Positions 9,517-23,700 of a stretch of DNA of 45,623 bases are shown in pieces. Source of the DNA: Acidobacteriota bacterium (GTDB lineage: Bacteria > Acidobacteriota > Thermoanaerobaculia > Gp7-AA8); NCBI GenBank assembly GCA_019247495.1, contig JAFAOU010000113.1:1-45623 (forward strand), in the 5' to 3' direction. How positions within the stretch are numbered: position 1 is the stretch's first letter; each line of letters starts with the position of its first letter. A model generated the notes under the pieces. The model was not told where the DNA came from and did not search any database. It saw nothing but the letters and a program-made list of their open reading frames with translations. Made by a program: the position numbers and the translations under genes.

Positions 9517-9540
9517 GAGGCAGGGCACTCGTCCTGCCTC
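9517..9540 (+). terminator. Hairpin after the EF-hand protein gene
   Basis: An 8-base perfect stem (GAGGCAGG at 9517-9524, CCTGCCTC at 9533-9540) with an extra G-T pair at its top, 21 bases after the stop at 9495 and followed by a short pyrimidine-rich TCCTTG. It is a probable transcript end for the 7383-9495 cassette. The T tract is poor. Confidence 0.55.
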
Positions 9541-9607
9541 TCCTTGTCGGCAGATTCAATCCTCGCTCAAAGAGAATGCCATGCTTGGTTGATCGACTGC
9601 CGGGAGC

Positions 9608-11233
9608 ATGCCGTTAGAATCGTCGATTCTGATGCCGCGGTTTCCACGAATCCGCCCTGCTGCGATTGCCGCGCTGCTGATCGCCGTCGGTGCGATTCGG
9701 ATGGCGTCCACCTTCCGGGTCTTCTCCGCGACCAGCGACGAGGCAACGCACATCGGCGCCGGGCTGGAGATTTACCAGTACCACCGCTATCTGTTTCAAC
9801 GCGAGAATCCGCCGTTGCCGCGGCTCGTGCTCGCCATCGCGCCGTATCTGGGCGGAATGCGTTACGACAACCGAGGCAACTTTCCGGAGCAGATCCACAG
9901 CATCTTCTACGGCCACGGCGACTACCGCGCGAACCTGGTCCGCGCACGCGTCGGGAACATCGTCTTCTTCGTGATTGCCGCCGTCGCATTGTTTTTCACG
10001 GCGCGCGATGCGATCGGCGAAGGAGCCTCACTGTTCGCGCTCTTTCTCTTCACGATGGAGCCGGTCATCCTCGGCTACTCCGCAGTCGCCACACACGATG
10101 CCGCTGCCACGGCGGGTGTTGCGTTAGCGCTGTTTGCGTTCACTCGTTGGCTTCGCAAGCCTCGATTGAAGTCTGCGCTGATTTTCGGCGCGGCCTTTGG
10201 CTTCAGCATCCTTTGCAAGTTCTCCTGCATCCCATTCGTGGCGGTCGCGTGCCTCGGCATCGGAATGGTCCGACTCCTACACGACGCCGAGCTCCGAGGG
10301 CAGGTTCGCCGCGCGGCCGTCACGCTCGTTCCGGCTGCATGCGCGACCCTCGTGGTGGTCTGGGCCGGCTATGGATTCACGGTCGTGACGTTCGGAGAAT
10401 TGCAGCCGTGGGGTCCCGTTTTCACTCCATCGATCCAGCGGCTTCTCGCGCAGATGAACCCGCGCACGCCGCTGCCGGCTGCCAATTTCTTCATCGGCAT
10501 CGCAGGTCTGTTGAGGTACGACCAGCGCGGCTATCTCACTTATCTGTGCGGAAAAATTCTGCGCTCCGGACGGTGGTGGTACTTCCCGTTCGCCATCGCA
10601 CTGAAGACCACGATCGCTGCGCTCGTTCTGTTCGCGACCGGCATCTTGTTCGCGCTGCGCGACCGCGAATTGCGATGGGCCTTCGCCGAGTGGAGCGTCG
10701 CGGCCGTCGCCATGATCATCGTGGCGATGCCGAGCGCGCTCGACCTCGGCGTCCGCTATCTCCTGCCGTTCTACGTCCCGTTTGCAATCGCCGGGGCGTG
10801 CACGGTGGCGGCGATGCTTCGCGCGTCGCGCACGACCGCGATCGTGGCGATCGCGCTTCTCGTCGCGCACGCCGGCGCATCGGCATTCGCGCATCCGGAT
10901 TACTTCCCGTACTTCAACGCATTCGCAGGTTCCGATCCATCGCGCTACCTCGTGGACAGCAACATCGATTGGGGCCAGGACATCCTTCGCCTTCGCAGCG
11001 TCGCACGGCACGAGCACATGGAAAAACTCACGGTGTCGTTGATGGGGCCTGCCGATTATGTGGCTCTCGGTTTCCCACCGATTGACCTCGCCAGCCCCTG
11101 GACGGAGTCGCACGGCTGGGTGGCGGTGAGCGACCACTCCTACCGGCTGACCGGCGCCGAAGGTGGATGGAAGTGGCTTCCCCAAAACTATCGGCGCGTC
11201 GGAAAATCGATCCGGTTGTATCGCATCCCGTAG
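9608..11233 (+). CDS. GT39/PMT-like membrane glycosyltransferase
   Basis: A 541-residue polytopic protein with about ten hydrophobic helices. The first periplasmic loop carries SDEATHIGAG and ENPPLPR, matching the acidic catalytic loop and conserved turn of GT-C fold transferases that use polyprenyl-phosphate sugars. The C-terminal part (YFPYFNAFAG, then YLVDSNIDWGQD) is a signature seen in many bacterial GT39-like proteins. It should transfer a sugar on the outer face of the inner membrane to a protein or lipid; the acceptor is unknown. Two starts are possible, 9608 and 9632; the GGGAG before 9608 is very close to the ATG. It is followed 59 bases later by a histidine kinase gene on the same strand. 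Confidence 0.85.
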   Translation: MPLESSILMPRFPRIRPAAIAALLIAVGAIRMASTFRVFSATSDEATHIGAGLEIYQYHRYLFQRENPPLPRLVLAIAPYLGGMRYDNRGNFPEQIHSIFYGHGDYRANLVRARVGNIVFFVIAAVALFFTARDAIGEGASLFALFLFTMEPVILGYSAVATHDAAATAGVALALFAFTRWLRKPRLKSALIFGAAFGFSILCKFSCIPFVAVACLGIGMVRLLHDAELRGQVRRAAVTLVPAACATLVVVWAGYGFTVVTFGELQPWGPVFTPSIQRLLAQMNPRTPLPAANFFIGIAGLLRYDQRGYLTYLCGKILRSGRWWYFPFAIALKTTIAALVLFATGILFALRDRELRWAFAEWSVAAVAMIIVAMPSALDLGVRYLLPFYVPFAIAGACTVAAMLRASRTTAIVAIALLVAHAGASAFAHPDYFPYFNAFAGSDPSRYLVDSNIDWGQDILRLRSVARHEHMEKLTVSLMGPADYVALGFPPIDLASPWTESHGWVAVSDHSYRLTGAEGGWKWLPQNYRRVGKSIRLYRIP

Positions 11234-11292
11234 CCCGGTCCGCGTTGCACACGAAGGCACGGCGGCTGCATTCTGCCGGTCAGTTTTAAGCA

Positions 11293-14200
11293 ATGTCCAT
11301 CACTACTGTCCCTACACCGGCCGCCGGCGATCGCTTCGATGCGCTGACGAGAGCGTCGTCGCTGATGCGCGAGGGTTACTCCGTTCGCGACATCGCCCTG
11401 CACCTGATCGAGCTCTGCGCGCGGATTGTGCCCGCCGATGGCATCGCGATCTGGCGGCTCGACGCGCGCGAAGGGCGTTGGGCGATCACAGCGTCGCGCG
11501 GACTTTCGGCAGAGTTCATCGCGGTCTCGCTGCCGGAACAGAGCGGCGCTTCGAGCTCGCGTCTGCTGCGCGAGCCGTTCATCGTCGACGATCCGACGCA
11601 CTGGAAGGAGGTCGGCGGACGTTCGGCGCTCTACGACGGCGAAGGCATCCAGCGCATGCTCGTGCTGCCGGTGGTCATCCGTGGCAAGGCGGCCGGGACG
11701 ATCTGCTGCTACTTTCGTACGAAATACGAATTGAGCGCGGAGGATCTCGCGGCGGCGAAGACGTTCGCCAGCATCGCATCGAACGCGCTCAGTGTCTCGA
11801 AGCTGGATCGTCTTGCCGAGGTCGCACGCATCGTCTCCGGCGAGCTCGATCTCGAGAAGCTCGTACAGGGCATCACCGATGCCGCCACGGAGCTGACCGG
11901 GGCGCAATTCGGGGCGTTCTTTTACAACGTCACGAACGAGGCCGGCGACTCGTACATGCTCTACACGATCTCCGGCGTACCGCGCGAGGAGTTCTCGAAG
12001 TTTCCGATGCCGCGCAACACGGCGGTTTTCGCGCCGACGTTTTCCGGCGCCGGCACGGTGCGCAGCGCGAACATCCAGAAGGATCCGCGCTACGGCCACA
12101 GCGCGCCGTATTTCGGGATGCCGGCCGGTCATCTTCCTGTCGTCAGCTATCTCGCGGTTCCTGTGATCACACGCGACGGCGACGTCCTGGGCGGACTTTT
12201 TTTCGGCCACGCGGAAGAGGGCGTCTTCTCGGATGCCGAGGAGCGCATCGCCGAGGCGCTCGCAGCGCAGGCGGCGGTGGCGATCGACAACGCGCGGCTC
12301 TATCGTGCGCTTCGCGAGGATCGCGCGCGGTCAGCCGCGAGCGAGCGCCGCTACCGGTCGCTCGTGCTGACGACGCCGACGCCGCAGGCTGTCAGCGCCT
12401 TCACCGCAGACGGCAATCGCGAAGAGGATTCGCCGTCCTGGCGCGCACTGACGGGCCAATCATTCGAAGAGACGCGCGGCCGCGGATTTCTCGACGCGGT
12501 CTCGCAAGACGATCGCGATCGCGTGACGCGCGCGTGGGACGACGCGATCGCCTCGCACGCTACGTTCGATGAGCAGTACCGCCTCCGGCTCGCCGACGGC
12601 TCGTACCGCTGGTTCGCGTCGCGCGCCGTGCCGGTGTACGACGCGGAAGGCAGCATCGGCGAATGGGTCTCCACGACGACGGATGTTCACGACGCGAAAG
12701 TCAGCAACGACGCGCGGCGCTTCCTCGAAAAAGCGACGGAGCTTTTTTCGTCGTCGCTCAACTATGAAGAAACGTTGAAGACGCTCACGTCGCTGGCCGT
12801 GCCGGAGATGGCCGACTGGTGCACGGTCGACATCGCCGACGAAACGCACCAGCCGCATCGGCGGCTCGCCGTGGCTCACGTCGATCCAGCAAAGACCGAA
12901 TACGCGTGGGAGTTGTATCGGAAATATCCGCCCGATCCGGAGAACGATCAGGTTGCTGCGGTGATGCGCAGCGGAAAACCGCAGCTTGTCTCGACGATCC
13001 CCGAGGGAATGCTCGAAGCGCTCGTGAAGGACGAGGAACAGCTGCGCATCGTTCACGAACTGGGGATCTTCTCCTGGATGATCGTGCCGCTTCGCTCGCG
13101 CGGCCGCGTCCTCGGCGCGATCTCGTTCGTTTCATCGGACTCGCAACGGCGCTTCACAGAAGTCGATTTGCGGCACGCCGAAGAGTTCGCACGCCGCGCC
13201 TCGGTAGCCATCGACAACGCGATGCTCTATCGCGATGCGCAGGAAGCGAATCGCGCGAAGGACGAGTTCCTGGCAACGCTCTCCCACGAGTTGCGCACGC
13301 CGATGACCTCGATCCTGGGCTGGGCGCGGCTGCTGCGTATGGGCCTGCCGGATGACGAGGAAGCCGGCGCCGTCGAAGCGATCGAGAAGAGCGCGCTGGT
13401 GCAGGCGCAACTCATCGACGACATCCTCGACGTATCGCGCATCATCTCCGGCAAACTGCGCGTCGATCCGCAGCCGGTCGATCTGCGCACCATCGCCGAG
13501 GCAGCGCTCACCACCGTGCATCCCGCCGCGCAGGCGAAAAACATTGAGATCCTGACGTCGTTTCCGCCGGCCCTTCCCGCAGTCGCGGGCGACGAAGGCC
13601 GCCTCCAGCAGGTGATCTGGAATCTGCTGTCGAACGCGATCAAGTTCACGCCGCGCGGCGGTACGGTCACGCTGCGCATTGCCGCATCCGGTTCGTTGCT
13701 GCGGCTGTCGGTACAGGATAGCGGCGAGGGGATCTCGCCTGATTTCCTGCCGCACGTCTTCGAGGCGTTCCGACAGCAGGACAGCTCCACGACGCGCATT
13801 CACGGAGGCATCGGCCTCGGCCTGGCGATCGTGCGCTACATCGTGGAGCTGCACGGCGGACGCGCGACGGTTGAAAGCGCCGGAGCCGGAAAGGGATCGA
13901 CGTTCACTGTCGAGCTGCCGGTGCTTGAATCCGCAACACAACTGTCGCTCCACCCGGCCGAAACTGCATCGCATCCTGTGCCGCCGTCAACGTCGCCGCT
14001 GCCTTCGCTGGCGGGCATCAAGGTTCTGGCGATCGATGACCAGCCGTACACGCGCGACGTGGTCGCCGCCATCCTCCGCCGCTGCGGCGCTGAGGTGACG
14101 ACGGCGGCCTCGGTTCGCGAGGGGCTGGAGTGCGTGGCGAAGTCCGCGCCGGAAGTCATCCTCTGCGACATCGCCATGCCGCAGGCGGACGGCTACGCCT

Positions 14201-14385
14201 TCGTCCGGGAGCTGCGCGCAAATCCCGAGGCGCGCGTCGCCTCGCTGCCAGTGATCGCGCTAACCGCCTTCGGCCGCGCCGAAGACCAGGAAAGCGCCCT
14301 CGGCTCCGGATTCGACGACTATCTCAAGAAACCGGTGGACCCGGCCGATCTGGCGAACGCCGTGCTGCGCGCACGAAGAGTTTAG
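11293..14385 (+). CDS. GAF-GAF-PAS-GAF hybrid sensor histidine kinase
   Basis: A 1030-residue soluble kinase with no membrane helix. Domains in order: GAF (about 15-170), GAF (about 177-340), PAS (about 350-470), GAF (about 480-640), HisKA with SHELRTPMTS, where H665 is the phosphorylation site, HATPase_c (about 765-880, with NLLSNAIKF and GIGLGLAIV), and a C-terminal receiver (about 905-1025). The receiver keeps D959 in CDIAMPQADGY, a Thr in LTAF and a Lys in KKPVDP. It should sense a cytoplasmic small molecule or redox/light cue and pass phosphate from H665 to D959. No dedicated output regulator lies beside it, so the relay partner is elsewhere. No strong ribosome-binding site precedes the start. 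Confidence 0.92.
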   Translation: MSITTVPTPAAGDRFDALTRASSLMREGYSVRDIALHLIELCARIVPADGIAIWRLDAREGRWAITASRGLSAEFIAVSLPEQSGASSSRLLREPFIVDDPTHWKEVGGRSALYDGEGIQRMLVLPVVIRGKAAGTICCYFRTKYELSAEDLAAAKTFASIASNALSVSKLDRLAEVARIVSGELDLEKLVQGITDAATELTGAQFGAFFYNVTNEAGDSYMLYTISGVPREEFSKFPMPRNTAVFAPTFSGAGTVRSANIQKDPRYGHSAPYFGMPAGHLPVVSYLAVPVITRDGDVLGGLFFGHAEEGVFSDAEERIAEALAAQAAVAIDNARLYRALREDRARSAASERRYRSLVLTTPTPQAVSAFTADGNREEDSPSWRALTGQSFEETRGRGFLDAVSQDDRDRVTRAWDDAIASHATFDEQYRLRLADGSYRWFASRAVPVYDAEGSIGEWVSTTTDVHDAKVSNDARRFLEKATELFSSSLNYEETLKTLTSLAVPEMADWCTVDIADETHQPHRRLAVAHVDPAKTEYAWELYRKYPPDPENDQVAAVMRSGKPQLVSTIPEGMLEALVKDEEQLRIVHELGIFSWMIVPLRSRGRVLGAISFVSSDSQRRFTEVDLRHAEEFARRASVAIDNAMLYRDAQEANRAKDEFLATLSHELRTPMTSILGWARLLRMGLPDDEEAGAVEAIEKSALVQAQLIDDILDVSRIISGKLRVDPQPVDLRTIAEAALTTVHPAAQAKNIEILTSFPPALPAVAGDEGRLQQVIWNLLSNAIKFTPRGGTVTLRIAASGSLLRLSVQDSGEGISPDFLPHVFEAFRQQDSSTTRIHGGIGLGLAIVRYIVELHGGRATVESAGAGKGSTFTVELPVLESATQLSLHPAETASHPVPPSTSPLPSLAGIKVLAIDDQPYTRDVVAAILRRCGAEVTTAASVREGLECVAKSAPEVILCDIAMPQADGYAFVRELRANPEARVASLPVIALTAFGRAEDQESALGSGFDDYLKKPVDPADLANAVLRARRV

Positions 14386-14433
14386 TTCTTGTGGTCAGGA
14401 CAGAGAGAAGGCTCGGGCCTGAACGGAAAGAGG

Positions 14434-16002
14434 TCAGTCGACTCGTTCCGGCAGGAGCGGCGCCGTCGACAGGTGACCATGTGCATCGATGACGACGCCG
14501 ACAGGCCTTTCGTTTGCCTCGCACGGGACGTCCGTCAACATCAGGTAGAAACCCTTCGCAGGATCCCAGGTCACCGTTCCTTTCACATGGCAAGGCAACG
14601 GCGGATCTTCCTCCCCTCGGTTGGTCGTCAGCTCGCCTGACTGGGCGCGGCGCGAATGTGGCTCAATCATGAAATCGGCGTGGTCTTGAACGATCGCGAA
14701 TGACGAAGCAGCGGCCGGCTGCAGAAACGTAAAGCACTGGTCGTACGACGCGACGTCGGATGCGATGCGGAGCACGGACATCGCTTCAGGTTTGGTCTTG
14801 TCTTCCGCCAGCCAGAAAACGCCGCGCGCTTTTCCATCAACGAGGGTAAGCGGGACTACCCAGGCGCTCCCCAGTTCGAACGACTCCCCCGCGGCGACGG
14901 ACCAGTTTTCCCCGATCGCGGTGCGCGCCTCTTCGGGTTCTGACCGCACCTCAGGCTTCACCTCGTGGCCGTCGACGAGTGTGTGAAAAGGAACCGCGAA
15001 TGGCGCACCGTCTCCGGGGAAGGCGAAGACTTGCAGTTCCATATCATCGCCGCGGCCCGGCATCGCATACAGCCGAACGGCGCCGCGAAGATTGGCGAGC
15101 GGCTGGAGAATGCCGATGTCCTGAACCAGAACTCGCCCACGGGACAGCCGATCGTCAGTTTTTATCTCCGACGAATGCCTTGGGTCGGCTCGGACCCGTT
15201 CCCGGATCAACGCGTCGTCCGATTGCAGCCGCCGGCCGAGCTCCTGGATGCTGGCAAACCACGGCATGCCCGGCTTCGTAACCGGAAGCGTCGTGCCTCC
15301 GATGAGTGTGAACCGCCTCGCCGCGGGATGAGGCAACGCCAGCCAATCGGCATAGCTCGTCGTACTCGTACACTCGTAATCACGAAGCGAAGGCGACCAG
15401 CCGCACGCCAGCTCGTCGCCTTCTGTAAAGCCGCCGCAAATGCCCATGACTTCCGGCTGGACGCAATCGACCCCGGTGACGATGCGAGGTTCAGGCTCGA
15501 CGGCGATCACGTATGTTGATGTAGTTTCGGTGTTCGTCTTGCCGAGCCGCCACGCGGTTTCGAGCGTCAGTCGAAATAGTGGGTTCCCGGCATCGACAGC
15601 GAGAGGTACGATCTCCGGCGCTGCGCGAAGGCTCTCTTCATCCTCTCCCTCCTGCAGAAAGACCGGCCACTCTCCACTAACGTCATCGACGAGCCGGAAA
15701 AACTTCTGGTCGTCGACGCTGATACCAACCATCAGCGTGCTCGAATCCGATTCGGTTTCACTGCGACGATCGATTTTCTGAATAAAAACCGCGTATCGCC
15801 CGTGGGCGTTCCGCTTCGACCCTTGAAACGCGGATCGAAACGCAGCGGCTGCCATCGGCGCGAAATGCCATCCGTCGCTCGGTTGCTTCTCGAAATACGC
15901 TCCGGGATCCGCGCTGCAGCGAATACTCGTATCAGACGCCGCCGAAACCGTGGCGGCGGTCAGGAGGAAAACGATTGCTGCCGTTCTGAGGATGAGGTTC
16001 AC
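14434..16002 (-). CDS. Exported protein of unknown family, tandem paralog B
   Basis: A 522-residue protein with a probable GTG start at 16002, chosen because it places a signal peptide at the N-terminus (MNLILRTAAIVFLLTAATVSAA); the frame is open further upstream but without a plausible start context. It is clearly related to the neighbouring gene at 16171-17679. Shared features are an early SIRCS segment, WHFAPM, PAxRRFTLIxG, LPVxKPGM, a DDMELxxFAFP strand, VDGHE, GxxFWLAED, IEPHSRR and a C-terminal CHVxGxxTWDxxKGFxLMLTD block. Several cysteines are conserved between the two, suggesting disulfides in the periplasm. No enzyme motif recognised; function unknown. It lies 168 bases downstream of its paralog on the same strand. 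Confidence 0.75.
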   Translation of the reverse strand: MNLILRTAAIVFLLTAATVSAASDTSIRCSADPGAYFEKQPSDGWHFAPMAAAAFRSAFQGSKRNAHGRYAVFIQKIDRRSETESDSSTLMVGISVDDQKFFRLVDDVSGEWPVFLQEGEDEESLRAAPEIVPLAVDAGNPLFRLTLETAWRLGKTNTETTSTYVIAVEPEPRIVTGVDCVQPEVMGICGGFTEGDELACGWSPSLRDYECTSTTSYADWLALPHPAARRFTLIGGTTLPVTKPGMPWFASIQELGRRLQSDDALIRERVRADPRHSSEIKTDDRLSRGRVLVQDIGILQPLANLRGAVRLYAMPGRGDDMELQVFAFPGDGAPFAVPFHTLVDGHEVKPEVRSEPEEARTAIGENWSVAAGESFELGSAWVVPLTLVDGKARGVFWLAEDKTKPEAMSVLRIASDVASYDQCFTFLQPAAASSFAIVQDHADFMIEPHSRRAQSGELTTNRGEEDPPLPCHVKGTVTWDPAKGFYLMLTDVPCEANERPVGVVIDAHGHLSTAPLLPERVD

Positions 16003-16170
16003 GCTTGCTCGATCATGTGCCGCAACACGAATGAGATAGTGGTGGGGTATAAACCCCGCGCGTTTGGGAAGCAGCCGTGGAACCGCGACGGCCTTGGAAA
16101 GTGAGTAAGCACAATGATCGATGCGGTCTTCGCGTCGTGATGATAAGAGCACGATTACGCCTGACCCCGT

Positions 16171-17675
16171 CTACCTTTTCACGTAGCGAGGTGGCGCGTA
16201 GCGAAGTGGCGCGGCCGATAGGTGTCCGAAGGCGTCAATGGCAACGCCGACACGAGCTTCATTCGGCTGACACGGAATGTCGGTCAACATCAGTAGGAAC
16301 CCTTTGTCGTGATCCCAGGTCAGCTCGCCGCGCACATGACAGGGCGGCGGATCGCCCTCACCCCAATCAAAGGCCTTGCCTTCCTCGTCGCGCCGCGAGT
16401 GCGGTTCGATCGTGAGATCGGCACGACCGTTGGCGATGGTCACGGCAGAGGCACTCGCTGGATAGATGAACTGCTTACAGTGGTCGTACGGGCCTACGTC
16501 AGAAGCGACGCGAAGCAACGACATCTTTGGCGGAGTATTCGACCAGTCCTCGGCGAGCCAGAAGAGCCCGCGGCCCCTACTGTCATGCAAAACGATGGGA
16601 ACGATCGATAGTCGTCCGATAGAGAACGAATAGCCCGGCGAAACTGTCCACTCCTCACCAATGGGAGTGAACTCCTCCATCGCCACCGTTGCGGGTGTGT
16701 CCTCCGCCTCATGTCCGTCCACGATCTTGTGCAACGGTACTTGCTCCGGATCTCCGGTCTTTGGAAAAGCGAAGAGGCGAAGTTCCATATCATCGTGCAG
16801 CCCAGGAGCAGCGTAAAGTCGAGTGCCGCCTTCTTCCTCAATTGGAGCCAGGACACCAATACCATCGACAATGACGCGCTGTCGGGAGACATCCTCGCTG
16901 GTCTGCATCCACGTTCTGAATTCCTGAAGACTCCGGAATGACCTCATTCCGGGCTTCGCGACCGGTAGTGCTTTGCCCGCAATCAGCGTGAAGCGCCGTT
17001 CTGCCGGATGCGTCATCCAATGAAGATCAGACCAGGCGCGCGTGCTTGTACATAGATAATCGCCGAGCGTCCGCGACCAGTCACACTGCAACGCGACGCG
17101 GGGATAAATCGCCGAATCGTAGGCAGTGCAGGCACCACCGCCGCCCCCCGACGTACACCGGACCGAGCCGACAATCAGAGGTTGCGGCCGTAGTGCCACG
17201 ATCAGCTTCTGGGACACCGGCGTATTCGTGTTCCCGCCGATATCTCTCGTTTCGATCGTCAAGCGAAAAACAGGTCCGGCAGGCGAGTTGGCGACGCGAA
17301 GAATCTTCGGCAAACCGATTAACCGATTCCAGTCGCCGTCGTACTGGGGCCATTGACCCTTCTCATCGACGAACTGGAAAAACATCTGATCGTTCGACAC
17401 GACACCAATCATCAATGTCGTGAATGTGTCGGACACCGGATGGCCGTGCCATTCATCCTTTCTCGTGATGAAAAAAGTGTCCGCGCCAAAGACAAAGCGC
17501 CGTGCCCCACGAAAGGCGGTTTTGAATGCGGCCTTATCCATTGGCGCGAAGTGCCAACGCACCGCGCTTTCGTTTCGCTCCGACCAATGATCACTACAAC
17601 GAATGCTCGACGGCGAGCCCGCGTTCAGCGTCGCAACGCCAATGAAAAGAAACGCCGCGCAATGAAGCAAGTGCC

Positions 17676-17679
<4 letters not shown>
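16171..17679 (-). CDS. Exported protein of unknown family, tandem paralog A, coupled to acnA
   Basis: A 502-residue protein starting at a TTG (17679) that overlaps the aconitase stop codon (TTGA), so translation is probably coupled to acnA. This start yields the signal peptide [20 protein letters not shown]. The mature protein shares its full-length pattern with the gene at 14434-16002 ([68 protein letters not shown]). A glycine run (TSGGGGGAC) near residue 200 is specific to this copy. No known domain. Export plus physical coupling to a cytoplasmic TCA enzyme is odd and may reflect shared expression level rather than shared pathway. Confidence 0.75.
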
Positions 17680-20555
<2,876 letters not shown>

Positions 20556-20721
20556 TTCCATCCTCTGATGCGGAATGGCGCGTGAGGGAAATCGGCGCGC
20601 GGATGGCGACTATATCAAAGCGAAGAAACGAGCCGCGGCGTCCGTCTCAATATCGATCGTAGGTAGGGATCGGCCACCTTGGCGGCTCTCCTTTAATACC
20701 ACCAAAAGCGAGGAGCATCCG

Positions 20722-23700
20722 ATGCCTGGACGTCTGCTGACCCTGGCCGAAGTTCTGCGCGAAGAGTTCACGTACGTGGCGCCCGATGACGCGCTGAACC
20801 TGGACGCGCGCACTCGCGACGACGGAACGACGTCGCCGACTCCCTGGAGGTTCCGCCGACGGGACATCTACGACCCCAGAGTCTTCCTCACGAAGATAGC
20901 CCGTGCCCAACAGGGAGAGGATCGGCCGGGTACAAACCGGTATGCCCTAATGGTCGAGCCGATCGAGAACCTGTACGCGAAGAAGATCGACAAGCTGCTT
21001 GACGATGCGATGGCACTGCCGGATGGGGAGAGAAAATACGCAGAAAATGAAATGAAGAATCAGTTGGCGAAGGCGATGAACTCGCTGCTCGATCGCAGGA
21101 AGTTTTCCGACGCATCCAGTAGCGAGGACCTCTTCCAAAGACTGCTCCGTTATCCCGACTTCGCGGCAATCGTCCGCACCGATCGACGGCTGTTGCGCGT
21201 AATCCTGACGACGCCCAGCCTGCGCGCCCACTATGTCGAATCCGAAACCGCGGAGGCACGTCAACGGCTGGATGGTTTGGTGCAGGCTCCGAATCAATTG
21301 ACGGACGTGGTCGACGATTCGGCTGTCCTCGTCAGCATCCTTTCTTACAGCGAAGTGGCGAACGCGGTTCTTAGCGTTCCGGAACTGTTCGGAACACTGA
21401 TCGACAGCCGTGCCATTCGTGACGCTCTCTCAAGCCGCACTGCCCGACGTCGCCTCGCGGCCTCTTATGCGCCGCGATCCAGTTGGTGGAGTGCAAGAAC
21501 GATTCGGCAAAAGGAAGACTTCAGGCGTCCTGCCGTGGATCGGGAAGCAGTTCTGTGCGCGGTCACGGGTAATACCAGAGCGGAACATCCTCCAGTTGCC
21601 GAACCATCGGAAGAGCGTGCAAACGCATTGATGCTGGAGGCCGCGTATCGCGATCACCTGCACGATCACCTCGACGAGAAAGTGGTCCTTGATCGGATGC
21701 AACAAGCCAACCTCACCGCACTCTGCCTCTCCGGCGGCGGAATTCGCAGTGCGACCTTCAGCCTCGGAGTGCTGCAGGGGCTGGCTCGGCGCGGACTTCT
21801 CAGCAAGGTCGACTACCTCTCTACGGTCTCCGGCGGTGGCTATATCGGTAGCTGGCTCTCCTCATGGATGAGGCGTCACGATCATGGAGCCGAAGGAGTC
21901 TTCGATGAGCTTGCAGGCGCCTCCGCGGATCCGTTGAAACCCGAGCCAGAACCCATCCACCACCTCCGCGAATACAGCAACTACCTCGCTCCACGCTTTG
22001 CAGCGTTTTCGCCCGACCTGTGGACGATTGCCGCTACCTATGCGCGGAACCTGCTGCTCGTCTGGCTGATTATTCTGCCGCCGCTGCTGGCGGTGTTGAT
22101 GCTGCCGCGCGCATATGAATGGTGGCTCCTGAATCCGTTCGAAGCGCAATTGCCGGACTATTTCACGATACACGTCAGTCAGGTCGCCAGCTGGACGAAC
22201 ATCGGGGTAGGTTACTTCACCACTCTAGATAAAAGTCCCGGCGCCTGGTTAAAGGTAGCCTGGTTGTTCCTCTTTCTTGCGATGGTCGCGCTTTCCTTGA
22301 TTCGCCCGGTCGGGGAGTACGTGCCAGGGAAGGAAAAATCGATCTCCGAGATCAGGAAAGCACGAGGGCAGATCTGGTGGTTCATCTCGTTCGGATTCGT
22401 GGCCACCTTCGCTCTGGCTATGTCCTGGGCGCGCTATAGACCGACGGAAGTAAAGCACACCGATGCGACGAACCTTGTCTTCAACCGCGCGTGGTGGCTT
22501 TTCTTGTTCGCGAACGTGCTTGGCAGTCTCTGTTATCTTGGGCGTCACTATTCGGCGCTGCGAGTTACAGACGACCCGGCTCTAAACGCACTGGCTCGTG
22601 CGCGCAAGCCATTAAAGCTCTTCAAGTTTTTGCGGATTCTGGCTACGCGGCCGGTGCTCCTCCCCAAAGTTCTGCTGGAGTTTGCAGGGACGGCGGCCGC
22701 TGCCGCGGTCGCCGCGTCCGTCCTCTGGTTGATCGCACGAGGACCGTTGGGTTCAGATCTAAGTCATCCTACGGCCGGCGCGTTCGGATCATCTGAGGCT
22801 TTCGCAATCCTCGGCATCCCGCTTCTTCTTCTGACGCTGTTTATCGAGGCAACGTTCCTCATCGGCATCGTCACGATCGTCTCGTCCGATTTTGAACGGG
22901 AGTGGTGGGCTCGCGCTGCCGCGCTCGTCTTTCTCATTGGAATCGGATGGATCGGTGTGACGTCGATCGCGCTCATCGGACCGGCGCTCATTACGCAATC
23001 TCCCAAGGTCATAGCTGCGCTTGGTGGTATCTCTGCGATCGCGACGGTAGCGGTCGGCTATCGTGACAAATCCTCGCCTAAGGCCAAGAAATCGACGATC
23101 GTCACGATCGGATTGACGCCGGCCGCCGCGATCGCCACGTTGATCACGCTGTCAGCTCTCTCGCTCCTCAACGGGCGAATTGTGGCTCCCACTCCATGCC
23201 AGGAGGCCTCAAAGCAGGTACGTTCGGATGTCGTAGTTCGTGCGTCTATGGTTGCGCCTGCAGGCTACGCGTTGCATGTGGAGAAAAAAACAGCGCCGTC
23301 ATCGGCGATGGACCGAATCCTCGATTTCGGCCAACAGACGCGTTGTCACATATGGGTCCTTCGTCATACAAACTGGAACTGGTTCTGGGGCAGCATGGGT
23401 GGAGCTTTTTTGCTCAGCCTCCTCGCCGGTTGGCTTCTGGACGTCAATACCTATTCCATGCACAGCATGTATCGAAACCGCCTGATCCGCGCGTACCTGG
23501 GGGCTTCGCGATGGCTCCGTCGTCCTGATCCCTTTACAGGTTTCGATCCACAAGACAACCTCCAGATGTATCAATTGCTCCCCGACTACTTGTGGGCCTG
23601 CAGCTTTGCCGATTTCGACAATTTTCTTCTCGAACTTCCACGCTCGAAACTGTGGTCGATCCTGCCAGTGCGAGTCCGGTCGCGAATCAGTGAATTCGTG

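Noticed and set aside
9544..11085. Open frame of 513 codons in another plus-strand frame over the glycosyltransferase gene
   Set aside because: Arginine-rich, domain-free sequence; the overlapping frame encodes a proper GT39-like membrane protein.
16044..16057. Small GGGGT/ACCCC hairpin between the two exported paralogs
   Set aside because: Only five base pairs with no T tract; too short to support a terminator or regulatory call.
20600..20640. Possible acnA -10 box (TATAGT read on the minus strand)
   Set aside because: No matching -35 element at proper spacing; a single AT-rich hexamer is too weak to call.
20575..20721. Upstream extension of the patatin gene to an ATG at 20575
   Set aside because: The ATG at 20722 has a well-placed GAGGAG, and the extension overlaps the likely acnA promoter region without added domain sequence.
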